DNA of 64,000 nucleotides from Fen-1058 sp964398185 (GTDB lineage Bacteria > Chloroflexota > Anaerolineae > Fen-1058). The notes beneath the pieces are model-generated. The model searched no databases. It saw only the letters and a list, made by a program, of their open reading frames with translations, and had not been told where the DNA came from. A program made the translations under genes and the position numbers. Within the stretch, counting starts at the first letter, position 1. Each line of letters starts with the position of its first letter. The stretch is taken from assembly GCA_964398185.1 (NCBI GenBank), contig CAYNML010000009.1, positions 45,474 through 109,473 on the forward strand. Reading direction: 5' to 3'. Shown one piece after another: positions 1-8,777 of this stretch.

Positions 1-193
1 CGGTCGCATCGACCGCTTCTTTGACGGTATCGAACACCGGCACGCCGGCGGCCCACTCGCCGCCCTTGCCGGGCGTGACGCCGCCCACGACCCTGGTGCC
101 GTATTCGATCATTTGTTTGGTGTGAAACTCGCCTTCACGGCCGGTCATGCCCTGCACAATCAAGCGGGTGTTCTTTCCGACAAGGATGCTCAT
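1..193 (-). CDS. sucD: Succinyl-CoA ligase alpha subunit, N-terminal part (runs off window)
   Basis: Only the first 64 residues are present; the gene continues beyond position 1. The start MSILVGKNTRLIVQGMTG followed by GREGEFH, and GGVTPGKGG about 20 residues later, is the CoA-binding Rossmann region of SucD. With SucC it interconverts succinyl-CoA and succinate with nucleotide phosphorylation in the TCA cycle. The ATG at 193 overlaps the TGA of the upstream small gene (ATGA), so it is probably read by translational coupling. It is the last gene seen of a sucC-toxin-antitoxin-sucD transcript. Confidence 0.9.
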   Translation of the reverse strand, partial: MSILVGKNTRLIVQGMTGREGEFHTKQMIEYGTRVVGGVTPGKGGEWAAGVPVFDTVKEAVDAT

Positions 194-456
194 TGGGCCT
201 CCACTGATTTATTTGCGCGCGATTTCTTGACTTTTGCCGGCGGTTGAGTCGCTGCCTCAGCCGGCGGCAACAATTCCAACATACCGCGAATGAGAGGAAC
301 GAGTTCAGAGGGGACTTCAATAACCGTCCGCCGCTTACGGGCAAAAGCGCGATCATCTTCAACCGCCGCTTTTTCAGCAGACTGATTTTCATAGTAAGAC
401 AGAACGCGGCGAGTCTTCTTTTCATCCCAGCCGGGCGGGAAGCGATTGCGTGCCAT
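190..456 (-). CDS. Small basic protein, candidate antitoxin of a sucC-sucD-embedded TA pair
   Basis: 88 residues, starting MARNRFPPGWDEKKTRRVL. It is charged, with a mid-region YYENQSAEKAAVEDD and a C-terminal Pro/Ala/Lys tail (KVKKSRANKS). From memory, short proteins with the NKFPPGWDE...VL.HYE pattern sit next to DUF4258/BrnT-like proteins and act, or are annotated, as the antitoxin. It starts 2 bases after the stop of the putative toxin and ends in an ATGA overlap with sucD. No DNA-binding fold can be assigned by eye, and activity as an antitoxin is an inference from the pairing. Confidence 0.6.
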   Translation of the reverse strand: MARNRFPPGWDEKKTRRVLSYYENQSAEKAAVEDDRAFARKRRTVIEVPSELVPLIRGMLELLPPAEAATQPPAKVKKSRANKSVEAQ

Positions 457-458
457 GA

Positions 459-746
459 TTATCTCCTGCGCTGTCGACGCCGATATGCTACCAGCGCCTT
501 GCCTTGTAGCTCATAAGCGGTGATCACAAAGACACTTCCGGGCTGCGGATCGGGCACATAAATAACGCGCAGATAGCGTCCAGCCTCAGTCTGCCCAATC
601 GCTACACGAGAACCTTCTCGTCCGCGCCGATCCTCACCGGGGGCCAGTAGGATCTCGATGACTTCATCTTCAGCAACATCATGCTGGTAGATATGCGGCA
701 GATCAGTCTCGTCATCAATGTAGAAGCGGAAGCGCGTCGCAGCCAT
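459..746 (-). CDS. DUF4258/BrnT-like small protein, candidate toxin
   Basis: 95 residues. It begins FRFYIDDETDLPHIYQHDV, then DEVIEILLAPGEDRRGREGSR, then GRYLRVIYVPDP and VFVITAYEL, and ends in a basic RRRQRRR tail. The H-x-V...DEV.E.L..P...G...G.TE.GRYL.VIY...VFVITAYE order matches the DUF4258/BrnT (RelE-like fold) ribonuclease toxin group. A GAGG Shine-Dalgarno lies 8 bases before the ATG. It follows the sucC stop by 18 bases and precedes the partner gene by 2 bases, so all four genes look co-transcribed. Toxin activity is inferred from family resemblance and gene order. Confidence 0.6.
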   Translation of the reverse strand: MAATRFRFYIDDETDLPHIYQHDVAEDEVIEILLAPGEDRRGREGSRVAIGQTEAGRYLRVIYVPDPQPGSVFVITAYELQGKALVAYRRRQRRR

Positions 747-764
747 CGAAGTCGCCTCGCTTAG

Positions 765-2057
765 TTATTTCCGGAGTTTCTTCTTCGCCGCTGCTTTCTT
801 CGCCAGCGGCCTTTTCACCACCGCCTTCTTGGCCGGTTGCTTCGCAGCGACTTTCTGCCTGGTGTTCGCCCGCTTGGCCTTCAATGGCTTGATCTCCACC
901 GGCGGCAGCTGCACCACCGCCGCTTCGCCCTTTACCAGCGCCACCGCTTTTTGCGCGGCTTCCGCCAGCGTCGAGGCGGTCTGCATGTTGGCTGCCGCCA
1001 GAATGCGCCGGCCTTCCTCTTCGTTGGTGCCGACGAGGCGCGCTACCATCGGCACATGGGGCTGCACCTCTTCCATCGCCGCCACGATGCCGCGCGCCAC
1101 TTCGTCGCAGCGCGTGATGCCCCCGAAAATGTTGAAGAGCACCGCTTTCACATTGGGATCGGCCAGAATGATCCGCAGAGCTGCCGCCACTTTATCGGCC
1201 TGCGCGCCGCCGCCGATGTCCAGGAAGTTCGCCGGGCTGCCGCCGAACAACTTGGTCATGTCCATCGTCGCCATGGCCAGGCCCGCGCCGTTGACCATGC
1301 AGCCGATCTCACCGTCGAGCTTGATGTACGACAGCCCGCGCTGGCGCGCTTCGGTTTCCGACGGCGCTTCTTCGTCCACGTCGCGCAGCGCCGCCAGATC
1401 GGGATGGCGATACAGCGCATTGTCGTCGACCAGGATCTTGCCGTCCAGCGCTTGCAGCACGCCCGCACCCGTAATCACCAGCGGATTCACTTCGGCCAGG
1501 CTGGCATCCAGATCCACGAAGCAGCGATACAGCCCCTGCGCGATGGTGTTGAAATCTTTGATCATCTCGCGCTTCAGGCCGATGCCGTACGCAATCTGCC
1601 GAGTCTGGTATTCGCGCAGGCCCAGGAAAGGATCGATGGTGACGCGGATGATCTTCTCCGGCGTTTCGCGCGCCACCTCCTCAATGTCGATGCCGCCCGC
1701 CGCCGAGGCCATCATCACGGCCCGGCGCCGCAGCCGATCGAGCACGATGCCGAGATAGATTTCCTGCGCAATATCGGCGGCTTCGTCCACCAGCACCTTG
1801 CGCACCGTCAGGCCCTTGATGTTCATGCCCAGAATCTGGCCCGCGACGATCTCGGCCTCGTCGGGGGTGTTGGCCAGCTTGACGCCACCGGCCTTGCCGC
1901 GCCCGCCCACCAGCACCTGCGACTTGATCACGACACGCCGGCCCAGATCGCGCGCAATGCGCCGCGCATCTTCCGGTGTCGTCGCAATCTCGCCGCGGGG
2001 AATGGGCAGCCCATACTTGCCAAACAGTTGCTTCGACTGATACTCGTGCAGTTTCAC
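765..2057 (-). CDS. sucC: Succinyl-CoA ligase beta subunit with a histone-like C-terminal tail
   Basis: 430 residues. The N-terminal ATP-grasp part starts MKLHEYQSKQLFGKYGLPIP and has the glycine-rich nucleotide loop GGRGKAGGVKLA near residue 51 and the metal/nucleotide motif LAEVNPLV near 190. The C-terminal CoA-ligase domain has NGAGLAMATMDM and NIFGGITRCDEVARG. Typical SucC ends near residue 388; here about 40 extra residues rich in Lys and Ala follow (PAKKAVVKRPLAKKAAAKKK), resembling histone H1-like tails. The start is GTG with GGAGG 5 bases upstream. It is the first gene of the suc operon. Confidence 0.95.
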   Translation of the reverse strand: MKLHEYQSKQLFGKYGLPIPRGEIATTPEDARRIARDLGRRVVIKSQVLVGGRGKAGGVKLANTPDEAEIVAGQILGMNIKGLTVRKVLVDEAADIAQEIYLGIVLDRLRRRAVMMASAAGGIDIEEVARETPEKIIRVTIDPFLGLREYQTRQIAYGIGLKREMIKDFNTIAQGLYRCFVDLDASLAEVNPLVITGAGVLQALDGKILVDDNALYRHPDLAALRDVDEEAPSETEARQRGLSYIKLDGEIGCMVNGAGLAMATMDMTKLFGGSPANFLDIGGGAQADKVAAALRIILADPNVKAVLFNIFGGITRCDEVARGIVAAMEEVQPHVPMVARLVGTNEEEGRRILAAANMQTASTLAEAAQKAVALVKGEAAVVQLPPVEIKPLKAKRANTRQKVAAKQPAKKAVVKRPLAKKAAAKKKLRK

Positions 2058-2092
2058 ACTGTCCTCCGGGGTTGTGGGTTGAGTGCTACGGC

Positions 2093-2098
2093 ATTATA
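2093..2098 (-). promoter_or_regulatory. -10 box of the suc operon
   Basis: TATAAT on the minus strand, about 35 bases before the sucC GTG. The 12 bases GTTGTATAATGC around it recur exactly in front of the AAA ATPase gene (39483-39494). No good -35 hexamer is visible at 16-18 bases, so the promoter call rests on the -10 box, its placement after a hairpin and before an RBS, and the repeated context. Confidence 0.45.
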
Positions 2099-2107
2099 CA
2101 ACAGGAA

Positions 2108-2142
2108 CATCCCGCCGATCAGCTGCGTTAAGCGGCGGGATG
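2108..2142 (-). terminator. Hairpin after the Agl23-like gene
   Basis: A 10-bp perfect stem (CATCCCGCCG with CGGCGGGATG) around a 15-base loop begins 7 bases past the stop of the gene at 2149. There is no strong T run, so it is a weak intrinsic terminator or an RNA-stabilising hairpin. It separates the glycan cluster from the suc operon promoter. Confidence 0.55.
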
Positions 2143-2148
2143 TGAAAC

Positions 2149-5100
2149 TTATGGGAGTTGATCGAACGAGCCGGTGGGAATCGCCCCAACAAACGGGGGA
2201 TACTTCAACACCCGACCGAACACCGTATCGACCACGTACACGAATCCGTGTTGGTCGACGGCGATGCCGCCGGGCAGCCCGAAGCCGGTATTGTCCGTGC
2301 CGTTGCCGTACTGACCAAAGCTGCCCAGATAGCCGCCGTCACGGCTGAAGACCAGAATACGCAGCCCGGCCTGATCCGCCACGTAAACCCGGCCCTGCCG
2401 ATCCATCGCCACGTACGGCTTCCCGACTTTGTCCTTGTCCAGCCAGCCATCAATCTCCCAACTGGCAATGGATACGCCATCGCGATTGAAGGTCTGCACG
2501 CGTCCATTCCACGTGTCGGCCACGGCGATGTTGCCCTCCGCGTCGGTGGCAATCCCGACCGGCTCATCCAGCTGACCGGGCAGCAGGCCCGATCCGCCGA
2601 ACTGGCTGATGAACGCCCCCTCGCCATCGAAGATCTGCACGCGCTTGTTGCCGGTATCGCTCACCAGCACGCGCCCGTCCTGGTCCACCGCAATGCCGCG
2701 CGGCCCGAAGAATACGCCCGGATCGCCGGTGGCCGCGCCGCCCGTGTTGCCCTCAACGCCCCAGCCGTTCATGTACGCGCCGTCGGCGGTGAAATGCTGC
2801 ACGCGATGGTTCCATGTGTCGGCGATGTAGAGCGTGCCGTCCGGCGCGACGGCCACCGACCACGGTTCGTTGAACAGGCCCGGCTGATTCGACGCGGCAG
2901 GACCACCGATCGAGGTGATGAACTGCCCGGTGCGATCAAATTTCTGGATGCGGTGGTTGTAGCTATCGGCCACAAAGATCGATCCATCCTCGGCCACCGC
3001 AATGCCCTGCGGCGATTGGAACTGGCCCGCGCCGGCGCCGATGCCTGCGCCCAGGACCTGCTCGGCCGTGATGTCCTGCCAGCCTTCGACATAGGGATCG
3101 ACGTAGGGCTGTTGCTCGATCGGCTGGCCGACACCGAGGGATTCGCTCCAGATTTGCGCGGCCAGATCGTTGCGCACGTACAGGCGGAAGTCGCTGACCA
3201 GCGGCCAGTTGTCGGGCGTGTGCGGGCCAAGCTGCTGTCCGCCGGCGTTGCGCACGTTCACGTACTGCGTGTAATCGCGGTTGAGGAAGATGTCGACCAA
3301 AGCGCTGCGCCGCTGCGGCTCGATGATCCAGCGCGCCAGAATGCCCAGATTCTCCGGTAGTTTCTTCAAGCTGTACAGCGTGCAGCGCAGTTGGCCGGCG
3401 CGTTTCTCGCTCGCATCGATCGCGCCGTCCTGGTTCTCGTCGGTGGCACTCACCGGCATGGCCGCGCCGGTGGCGGCGTCAATCTCATTGGGCGGGCAGT
3501 CGGCCATGAACTTGTAATCTTCCATCGGCCACCAGATGCGATGCCCCTGCCAGTAAGTGTGCGTCTGCCGCAGCACGCTGTCGGCCACGCCCCAGGTCTT
3601 GTCACTGGCGATGATGATGGGCGCGTCCAGATCGCCGCGCGACGGCGAGTCGGCATACTGGTACTTGTTGGGATAGTCGCGCAGATACCAGTAGAACGGC
3701 CACGACGATTCCGCGTCGAAGCCGATGCGGATGGTCTTGCCGCCCGCGCTGCGCTGTGAGAGCTCTTCAATCTGTTTCATGGCCAGGTGCAGGCCCGGTC
3801 CGCCATGCGCATACACGCCGTACTCCAGCGCCGAATCATAGGTGATGAAGTTCCAGATCCAGCCGGTGCGAATCGTCAGCACCGTCAAGAGCAGCAGGCC
3901 CATGAGCGCCGCCAATCGCAGCAGCGTCTGCCACGTAGGTCGCGGTGTCATGCGCCACAGCCCCCACAGCGAGAAGGCCAGCACGATCAGCGCGGCGAAC
4001 CACGCCCCAAAGGCCGAGAGGTTGTCGAGCTGCTGCCCGCCGAAGGCTTTCTGCAAGGCGCCGATCAACCACGCCCCCGACACGATCGCCGCTGCCAGCA
4101 GTAGCGCGGCCAGCCACCAGCGCTCCGTGATGAACGATTTCCACGGAATGCGCTCGAACCAGTCGCCCAGGAATTTGCCGCTCAGAAAGATCATCGGCAG
4201 CGCCAGGTAGACCATGAGCCACGGCATCTTCTCGCCCGCGTAGGAAAACGCCAGCCAGCTGCCGAAGCACCACCAGATCAAGAACGGGACAACGAGCCGC
4301 AGATCCCAAGCAGCCGCAGACTTTACGCCGCGCCGCCAGTTGATCACGCCGCGAACCATGTAGAAGATCGCGGCGCTGATCGAAATCAGCAGCGGCAGGT
4401 ATTCGTAGATGGGTGTGACGATGAAGTAGTAGTAGATGGGCTGCGAACCGCGCTGCACGCCCTGCTGCTCCAGCCAGTAGCCCAGCGAGCCGACGAAGCC
4501 GGTACCCAACCCCACACCGTTGGTGAAAAACGTGGTAAAGAACGGAATGGTGATGCCGAGGAAGATGGCGGTGGCGATCAACCACACCCGCCGCTTCCAC
4601 CACCACCCGATCGCCAGGGCCGCGGCCGCGAACGCGCCGAACAACGCGGCCAGCCGCATCACCGGGCCGATGTCGTTGGTGGGGAAGTTGCCGTCGTGGA
4701 AAAAGGCGACATTGACGAACTCTGCGCCGAAGACCAGCTTCCACACCGGATTGAACACCACCAGCGCGCCTGCCGACAGCATGAACAGGCTCAGTGTCAG
4801 GATCACGACCGCCAGATCGAACGAGGGGGACTCGCGCAAGCGATCGGGCAGGATAAACTTGAGCCAGAAGTAGACGGCCACCGTGATGATGATGAACGGC
4901 GCCAGCGTGAACAACGCCACCCTGGCCCATGCGCCGGCCATTTGCAGCCAGTACGTCAGCTGCGCGCTGAACTCGACGGGCAGTCCCGGTTGCAGGGGTT
5001 GCGGAGGCACAGGGAATGGCATCGGATCGCCCGGCCCCAGACCCACCGCCCCCATGATCAGCGCCTGCACCACCACCACGGCAATGGCGATGAGGGCCGC

Positions 5101-5799
5101 CACGGCCAGACCCAGCACCGCCCGGCCCAAAATACCGATCCAGAAATTCTGGTTCTTTCCCAATTCCAGCAACGCCGCGACCGCGACAAACACGCCAAAG
5201 ATCACCGCCACGATGAACGTGGACTCCATCGACAGGAAACCGAAGGCCAGCGCGCCGGCGATGAGGTACAACCACTTGTTCTCGCGCTGCTGGATGTAGG
5301 CGAAGATGCCCCACGCGATGAGGACCGCCCACACCAGCATGTACGCTTCGTCGCGGATGTAGCGCCCGTGATACCAGATCGACGGCGAGATCAACAGCAT
5401 GAACGACGTCAGCAGCGCGCCGGTGCGGCCCAGCCAGCGCCGCATGAAATACGGCAGGCCCACCAGCGCCACGCCGAAGATCGCCACCGAGATGCGGGCC
5501 GTGAAATCGTCGGCGCCGAACAGGCTGTAGATCAACGCGTTGATGTGGAACAGGAACGGACCGTGCATCAACGGCGTGTGCTGAAAGCCGCCGCCCTTGT
5601 ACAGGTTCCACGAGTAGTAGACGTGCAAACTCTCATCGTGGCTCATGCCGCGATCGCCCAGCGCCCAGAAGCGCGTGAGGATGGCGATCACGATGAAGAC
5701 GAGGTACAGTGTCTTCTCCACGTCGAGATGAACCGAGGCCAGCACGGCGCGGTCCAGCCAACTGATTTTGCGTTCGGTTACGGGTACAGATGCGCTCAT
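2149..5799 (-). CDS. Agl23-like GT-C membrane glycosyltransferase (TIGR03663 type) fused to an NHL propeller
   Basis: 1216 residues. Residues about 30-660 are a multi-spanning GT-C fold: after the first membrane segment comes RGMSHDESLHVYYSWNLY, whose acidic DE pair is the usual GT39/GT83 catalytic position, followed by GPFLFHINA and PHF-type loops. After a soluble region, residues about 930-1200 form a six-bladed NHL propeller with repeats of the kind GIAVAEDGSIFVADSYNHRI and DTWNHRVQHF. TIGR03663 proteins are linked to archaeal-type glycosylation (Agl23 'flippase activity-associated'). The likely role is transferring a sugar from a polyprenyl-phosphate donor on the outer membrane face, with the propeller binding the acceptor or cell wall. 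It is the last gene of the glycan cluster. Confidence 0.85.
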   Translation of the reverse strand: MSASVPVTERKISWLDRAVLASVHLDVEKTLYLVFIVIAILTRFWALGDRGMSHDESLHVYYSWNLYKGGGFQHTPLMHGPFLFHINALIYSLFGADDFTARISVAIFGVALVGLPYFMRRWLGRTGALLTSFMLLISPSIWYHGRYIRDEAYMLVWAVLIAWGIFAYIQQRENKWLYLIAGALAFGFLSMESTFIVAVIFGVFVAVAALLELGKNQNFWIGILGRAVLGLAVAALIAIAVVVVQALIMGAVGLGPGDPMPFPVPPQPLQPGLPVEFSAQLTYWLQMAGAWARVALFTLAPFIIITVAVYFWLKFILPDRLRESPSFDLAVVILTLSLFMLSAGALVVFNPVWKLVFGAEFVNVAFFHDGNFPTNDIGPVMRLAALFGAFAAAALAIGWWWKRRVWLIATAIFLGITIPFFTTFFTNGVGLGTGFVGSLGYWLEQQGVQRGSQPIYYYFIVTPIYEYLPLLISISAAIFYMVRGVINWRRGVKSAAAWDLRLVVPFLIWWCFGSWLAFSYAGEKMPWLMVYLALPMIFLSGKFLGDWFERIPWKSFITERWWLAALLLAAAIVSGAWLIGALQKAFGGQQLDNLSAFGAWFAALIVLAFSLWGLWRMTPRPTWQTLLRLAALMGLLLLTVLTIRTGWIWNFITYDSALEYGVYAHGGPGLHLAMKQIEELSQRSAGGKTIRIGFDAESSWPFYWYLRDYPNKYQYADSPSRGDLDAPIIIASDKTWGVADSVLRQTHTYWQGHRIWWPMEDYKFMADCPPNEIDAATGAAMPVSATDENQDGAIDASEKRAGQLRCTLYSLKKLPENLGILARWIIEPQRRSALVDIFLNRDYTQYVNVRNAGGQQLGPHTPDNWPLVSDFRLYVRNDLAAQIWSESLGVGQPIEQQPYVDPYVEGWQDITAEQVLGAGIGAGAGQFQSPQGIAVAEDGSIFVADSYNHRIQKFDRTGQFITSIGGPAASNQPGLFNEPWSVAVAPDGTLYIADTWNHRVQHFTADGAYMNGWGVEGNTGGAATGDPGVFFGPRGIAVDQDGRVLVSDTGNKRVQIFDGEGAFISQFGGSGLLPGQLDEPVGIATDAEGNIAVADTWNGRVQTFNRDGVSIASWEIDGWLDKDKVGKPYVAMDRQGRVYVADQAGLRILVFSRDGGYLGSFGQYGNGTDNTGFGLPGGIAVDQHGFVYVVDTVFGRVLKYPPFVGAIPTGSFDQLP

Positions 5800-5835
5800 A
5801 GAATTCTGATCTCTATTTCAGGATTTCAACCCGCT

Positions 5836-5878
5836 TCCCCCTCTCCTGAGTTGAGCAGCACAACTCAGGAGAGGGGGC
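5836..5878 (-). terminator. Strong hairpin between the UbiA gene and the Agl23-like gene; part of a repeat
   Basis: A perfect 16-bp stem (CCCCCTCTCCTGAGTT and its complement) surrounds the 9-base loop GAGCAGCAC, 14 bases past the UbiA stop. The flank GGCCAGGGGGTGAG is a phrase I associate with dispersed intergenic repeats in many bacteria. There is no T run, so it may attenuate rather than terminate. Confidence 0.5.
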
Positions 5879-5891
5879 CAGGGGGTGAGAT

Positions 5892-6896
5892 TCAAATTTT
5901 CAGCACCAGTTTCACGACGACCATGCCGATCAGACCCGCCAGAAACAGCAGGCCATAGCGGCGATTGTGGATAAAGGCCAGCGAGACGAACCACAACGGC
6001 CAGGCTGCTTGGGGATACCACTCCGGCGGCGCGGCAGGTTTGGGCTGCAAAAATTGCGGCAGCACCGTGCGCAGCATGGTCAAGGCCAACAACACGATCA
6101 GCATGATCCAGTGATAGGCGCCGGCCACCACCAGCGCGATCACCAGCAGGTACATCAGCACCATCATACCGATCGCCGCATAACGCGAATTGCGCTCGCC
6201 GAGGATCACCGGCAGCGTGTGGATGCGCTTGGCTTTGTCCGCGTCGCACTTGTCGATGTGCTTGCCGAAGATCACTGTGGTCACGCCCAGCGCATACGGC
6301 AGCCCGGCCAGCACCACCGGCCAACTCCACTCGCCCGCCACCACAAAGTAGCCACCGCCGATCATCAACGGTCCCCACACGATCAGCACCGCAATCTCGC
6401 CCAGGCCGATGTACTTCAACGGCCACGTATAAAACAGCACAAAGAATGCGCCCAGACCTAGCAGCAGCAGCGCCAGCGGCCCGCGCCAAGCCACGAGCAC
6501 CAGGCCGCAGACCAGCGCCAGCAACCCGGTGACCGCAGCATACGTCAGCAATTGGCGCTTGGTCATCAGGCCATGTTCCAACGGCTGCGGTCCGTACTGC
6601 GCTCGATAGTAATTGTCCTTGTCCACGCCGCGCACGTAGTCGGTGTAATCGTTCAGCAGATTGTTCGTCGCGTGCGCCAGCACCAAACCGATCGTCATCA
6701 GCAGCCACGGCACAAAGTCGAACTTACCGGCGAGCAGCGCCAACAGGCCTGCAATCGCCGCCGAGATGAACGTCATGATCAGCACAGCCGCCCGGGTGGA
6801 GATCAACCACTTCGAGATCACGTCGAGCTGCTTCCATTCATCGGTGCTGATGCGCGGAATAATCCGCAGCGCCTTGCCCCACATTGCTACATTCAT
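5892..6896 (-). CDS. UbiA-family prenyltransferase
   Basis: 334 residues from the ATG at 6896 (MNVAMWGKALRIIP); a longer reading would run into the upstream gene. About eight to nine membrane segments are visible. The first aspartate motif is NDYTDYVRGVDKDN (residues 82-95) and the second, DKCDADKAKRIHTLPV, is near 210; both bind Mg-prenyl diphosphate. The motif spacing is closest to the MenA branch (dihydroxynaphthoate polyprenyltransferase). The setting, between glycosyltransferases, leaves open a role in making a lipid carrier, as for decaprenyl-phosphate phosphoribosyltransferase. The family is certain; the substrate is not. Confidence 0.85.
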   Translation of the reverse strand: MNVAMWGKALRIIPRISTDEWKQLDVISKWLISTRAAVLIMTFISAAIAGLLALLAGKFDFVPWLLMTIGLVLAHATNNLLNDYTDYVRGVDKDNYYRAQYGPQPLEHGLMTKRQLLTYAAVTGLLALVCGLVLVAWRGPLALLLLGLGAFFVLFYTWPLKYIGLGEIAVLIVWGPLMIGGGYFVVAGEWSWPVVLAGLPYALGVTTVIFGKHIDKCDADKAKRIHTLPVILGERNSRYAAIGMMVLMYLLVIALVVAGAYHWIMLIVLLALTMLRTVLPQFLQPKPAAPPEWYPQAAWPLWFVSLAFIHNRRYGLLFLAGLIGMVVVKLVLKI

Positions 6897-6925
6897 AAAC
6901 TCAACCTCTCCCGCAGGGGTCGTCC

Positions 6926-8716
6926 CTACGGCCTTGCCTTCTCCCACACCACATACGTCTGCACCGGCAGCGGCGCCGTGTCGCTTTCGCGGTATAGCCA
7001 CCAGCGCAGCAGATCGTTGTCCGTCAACTGCGACGGCTCCCACAACCGCTGCGTTTCAAAGCGCTGGCCGCGATAGGTCTCGGTCACAAATGGCGGGAAC
7101 GCGCTGCCCAGCGGCGCGATCACGATCGGCGCCAGATCGCTGACTACGGCGTTGTACTGCGCGCGTTTGAAATCGCGCAGCGCCCAGCGCACAACGGCAT
7201 CATCCTGGGGCAGCGTCACCGCCACCTGCGCCTGATCGACAAACCCGGTCGCGCGCCTGGACGCCGCCTGCACCAGCGCGCGCAGATCGCGCACGTCCGG
7301 CGTCACCGCCGTCGGCCCCCACAACAGCTCGCGCGGATTGCCCGCCTGCCGCTGCGTCACACTCCACGCGCTGCTGAACGATGTGATCGTCAGCGACACG
7401 AACAACGTCGCCACGGCGGCGCGCAGCGTGGCCCGCCAGCCGATCAACAACACAAACACGCCCAGCATCACCGCCGCCAGCAGCACCATGCCAATCGCGA
7501 CGGTGCTGCCCAGGCTTAGCGACAGGCCGAGGAAGGTGCTAGAGGACGTTGGCCCCACTGCCGTCTGCGCCGTATTGATCGCCAAAAAGCCCAGCACCAC
7601 CGCCGCCGTCAGCCAGAACACACCCTCGGCCTGCCACGCGCCATGTTGTTCCAGATCGCGCGCCAGCCGCTCGAGCAGCACACCGCCCAGCAGCGCCAGC
7701 GGCGTCAGCATCAACGTCAAATCCAGCACCTGCCGACCAGGTTGCAGCAAGGCGACGCTGAACGCGCCGATAGTCCAGATACCCAACAGCAGGATCAGGC
7801 CGGTCACGCGGCGCAGCGACGCAATCAACCCTGCCAGTCCAAAGATCACGATCAGCGGCTCATACACGATCAGAATCTGGAACAAGCGCAGCGCCCCAAT
7901 CGATTCCACGGCGCTCCATGCGGCCACCCACGCCGTCAGGCTCTCCGGCACATGCGCCAACCCCGCCGGTCGCAGGAACAGCCCCGTCGCCGCCGCAATG
8001 CACGTCACCCCGCCGATCAGCACCGCATCGCGCACGGCATGCTCGTCGCGCCGCAGCTGCTGCACCGTGGCGCGATCCTCGTCCGACGCGATCCAGAAAT
8101 ATGCGATCAATAACGCCGGGATCAGCACCAGCGCGATCGTGATCAACCCCGGCCCGCTGGCCACCAACAACCCGATCGAAATACCCAACCCGATCAGATC
8201 GATCCGCTGCTGCGTGGTGACATAGCGCAGCCCACAGCCGATCGCCGCCAGCGCGCACGCGGCCGTCCCGATCGCGCCGTCAAGCGATCGCGACGCAGCC
8301 ACCAGCGTGGGCGAAACCGCCAGCAGCAGCGCCGCCCCCAGCGCGCCATAGCGCCCGATGTGCGATCGGAACAGCGCGGGCAGCAGCACCATGATCGTTC
8401 CCAGCAGCGCCGGGACGAGCCGCACCCAACTATCGGTCACCGTCGTGCCAAACAGGCCGAACAACACCTGATTGATCGCAAACAACAGCGGACTGCCGCC
8501 CACGGGCATGGCCGCACCATCGAACGCCGCTATCGCCTGCGCCGCTTCGCGAGTGGATAACGGCGCCGCTTCCAGATTCCACAACCGCAGCACCGCCGCC
8601 ACGCCCAGAATTACAGCGTACAACGCAACCTCTGCTGTAATGACCACGCCCGCCTGCGGTGCTTCGATCGCCTTGGCCGTCTTTGTCGGGTTGATTGTCG
8701 TTGACGTTGCTTTCAT
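6926..8716 (-). CDS. GT39-type (GT-C) membrane glycosyltransferase
   Basis: 596 residues with roughly a dozen membrane segments. The N-terminal loop after the first segment reads LRLWNLEAAPLSTREAAQAI; the canonical acidic residue of GT39 (usually D-E) is replaced around STREA, so catalysis may use another acid or be weak. The next block, SWVRLVPALLGTIMVLLPALF, with RSHIGRYGALGAALLLAVSP, is typical of dolichyl-P-mannose mannosyltransferase-like proteins. The C-terminal ~130 residues are extracytoplasmic. It probably works with the neighbouring Agl23-like and DUF2298 proteins in glycan transfer. Confidence 0.75.
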   Translation of the reverse strand: MKATSTTINPTKTAKAIEAPQAGVVITAEVALYAVILGVAAVLRLWNLEAAPLSTREAAQAIAAFDGAAMPVGGSPLLFAINQVLFGLFGTTVTDSWVRLVPALLGTIMVLLPALFRSHIGRYGALGAALLLAVSPTLVAASRSLDGAIGTAACALAAIGCGLRYVTTQQRIDLIGLGISIGLLVASGPGLITIALVLIPALLIAYFWIASDEDRATVQQLRRDEHAVRDAVLIGGVTCIAAATGLFLRPAGLAHVPESLTAWVAAWSAVESIGALRLFQILIVYEPLIVIFGLAGLIASLRRVTGLILLLGIWTIGAFSVALLQPGRQVLDLTLMLTPLALLGGVLLERLARDLEQHGAWQAEGVFWLTAAVVLGFLAINTAQTAVGPTSSSTFLGLSLSLGSTVAIGMVLLAAVMLGVFVLLIGWRATLRAAVATLFVSLTITSFSSAWSVTQRQAGNPRELLWGPTAVTPDVRDLRALVQAASRRATGFVDQAQVAVTLPQDDAVVRWALRDFKRAQYNAVVSDLAPIVIAPLGSAFPPFVTETYRGQRFETQRLWEPSQLTDNDLLRWWLYRESDTAPLPVQTYVVWEKARP

Positions 8717-8718
8717 CT

Positions 8719-8740
8719 CATTACTCGTTACTCGTTACTC
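8719..8740. repeat. Heptad tract (TTACTCG-type)
   Basis: Three tandem copies of a 7-base unit, CATTACT, CGTTACT, CGTTACT, starting 3 bases from the start codon of the gene at 8716. It is one of about a dozen 7-base-period tracts in the window. Confidence 0.75.
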
Positions 8741-8777
8741 TGGGTCTTCCGACTTTGGCGGGAAACCGTCGGTGCAT

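Noticed and set aside
837..2348. Long plus-strand reading frame opposite sucC
   Set aside because: It is rich in His, Arg and Gln with no fold signal, is antisense to a clear sucC and extends into an unrelated gene; it is the GC-rich mirror of the real frame.
3836..5611. 591-residue minus-strand frame inside the Agl23-like gene
   Set aside because: Overlaps the real gene in another frame; rich in Arg, Gly, Ala and His without hydrophobic periodicity.
4696..5958. 420-residue plus-strand frame opposite the Agl23-like gene
   Set aside because: Antisense low-complexity frame (His, Arg, Gln, Asp), no RBS and no recognisable motif.
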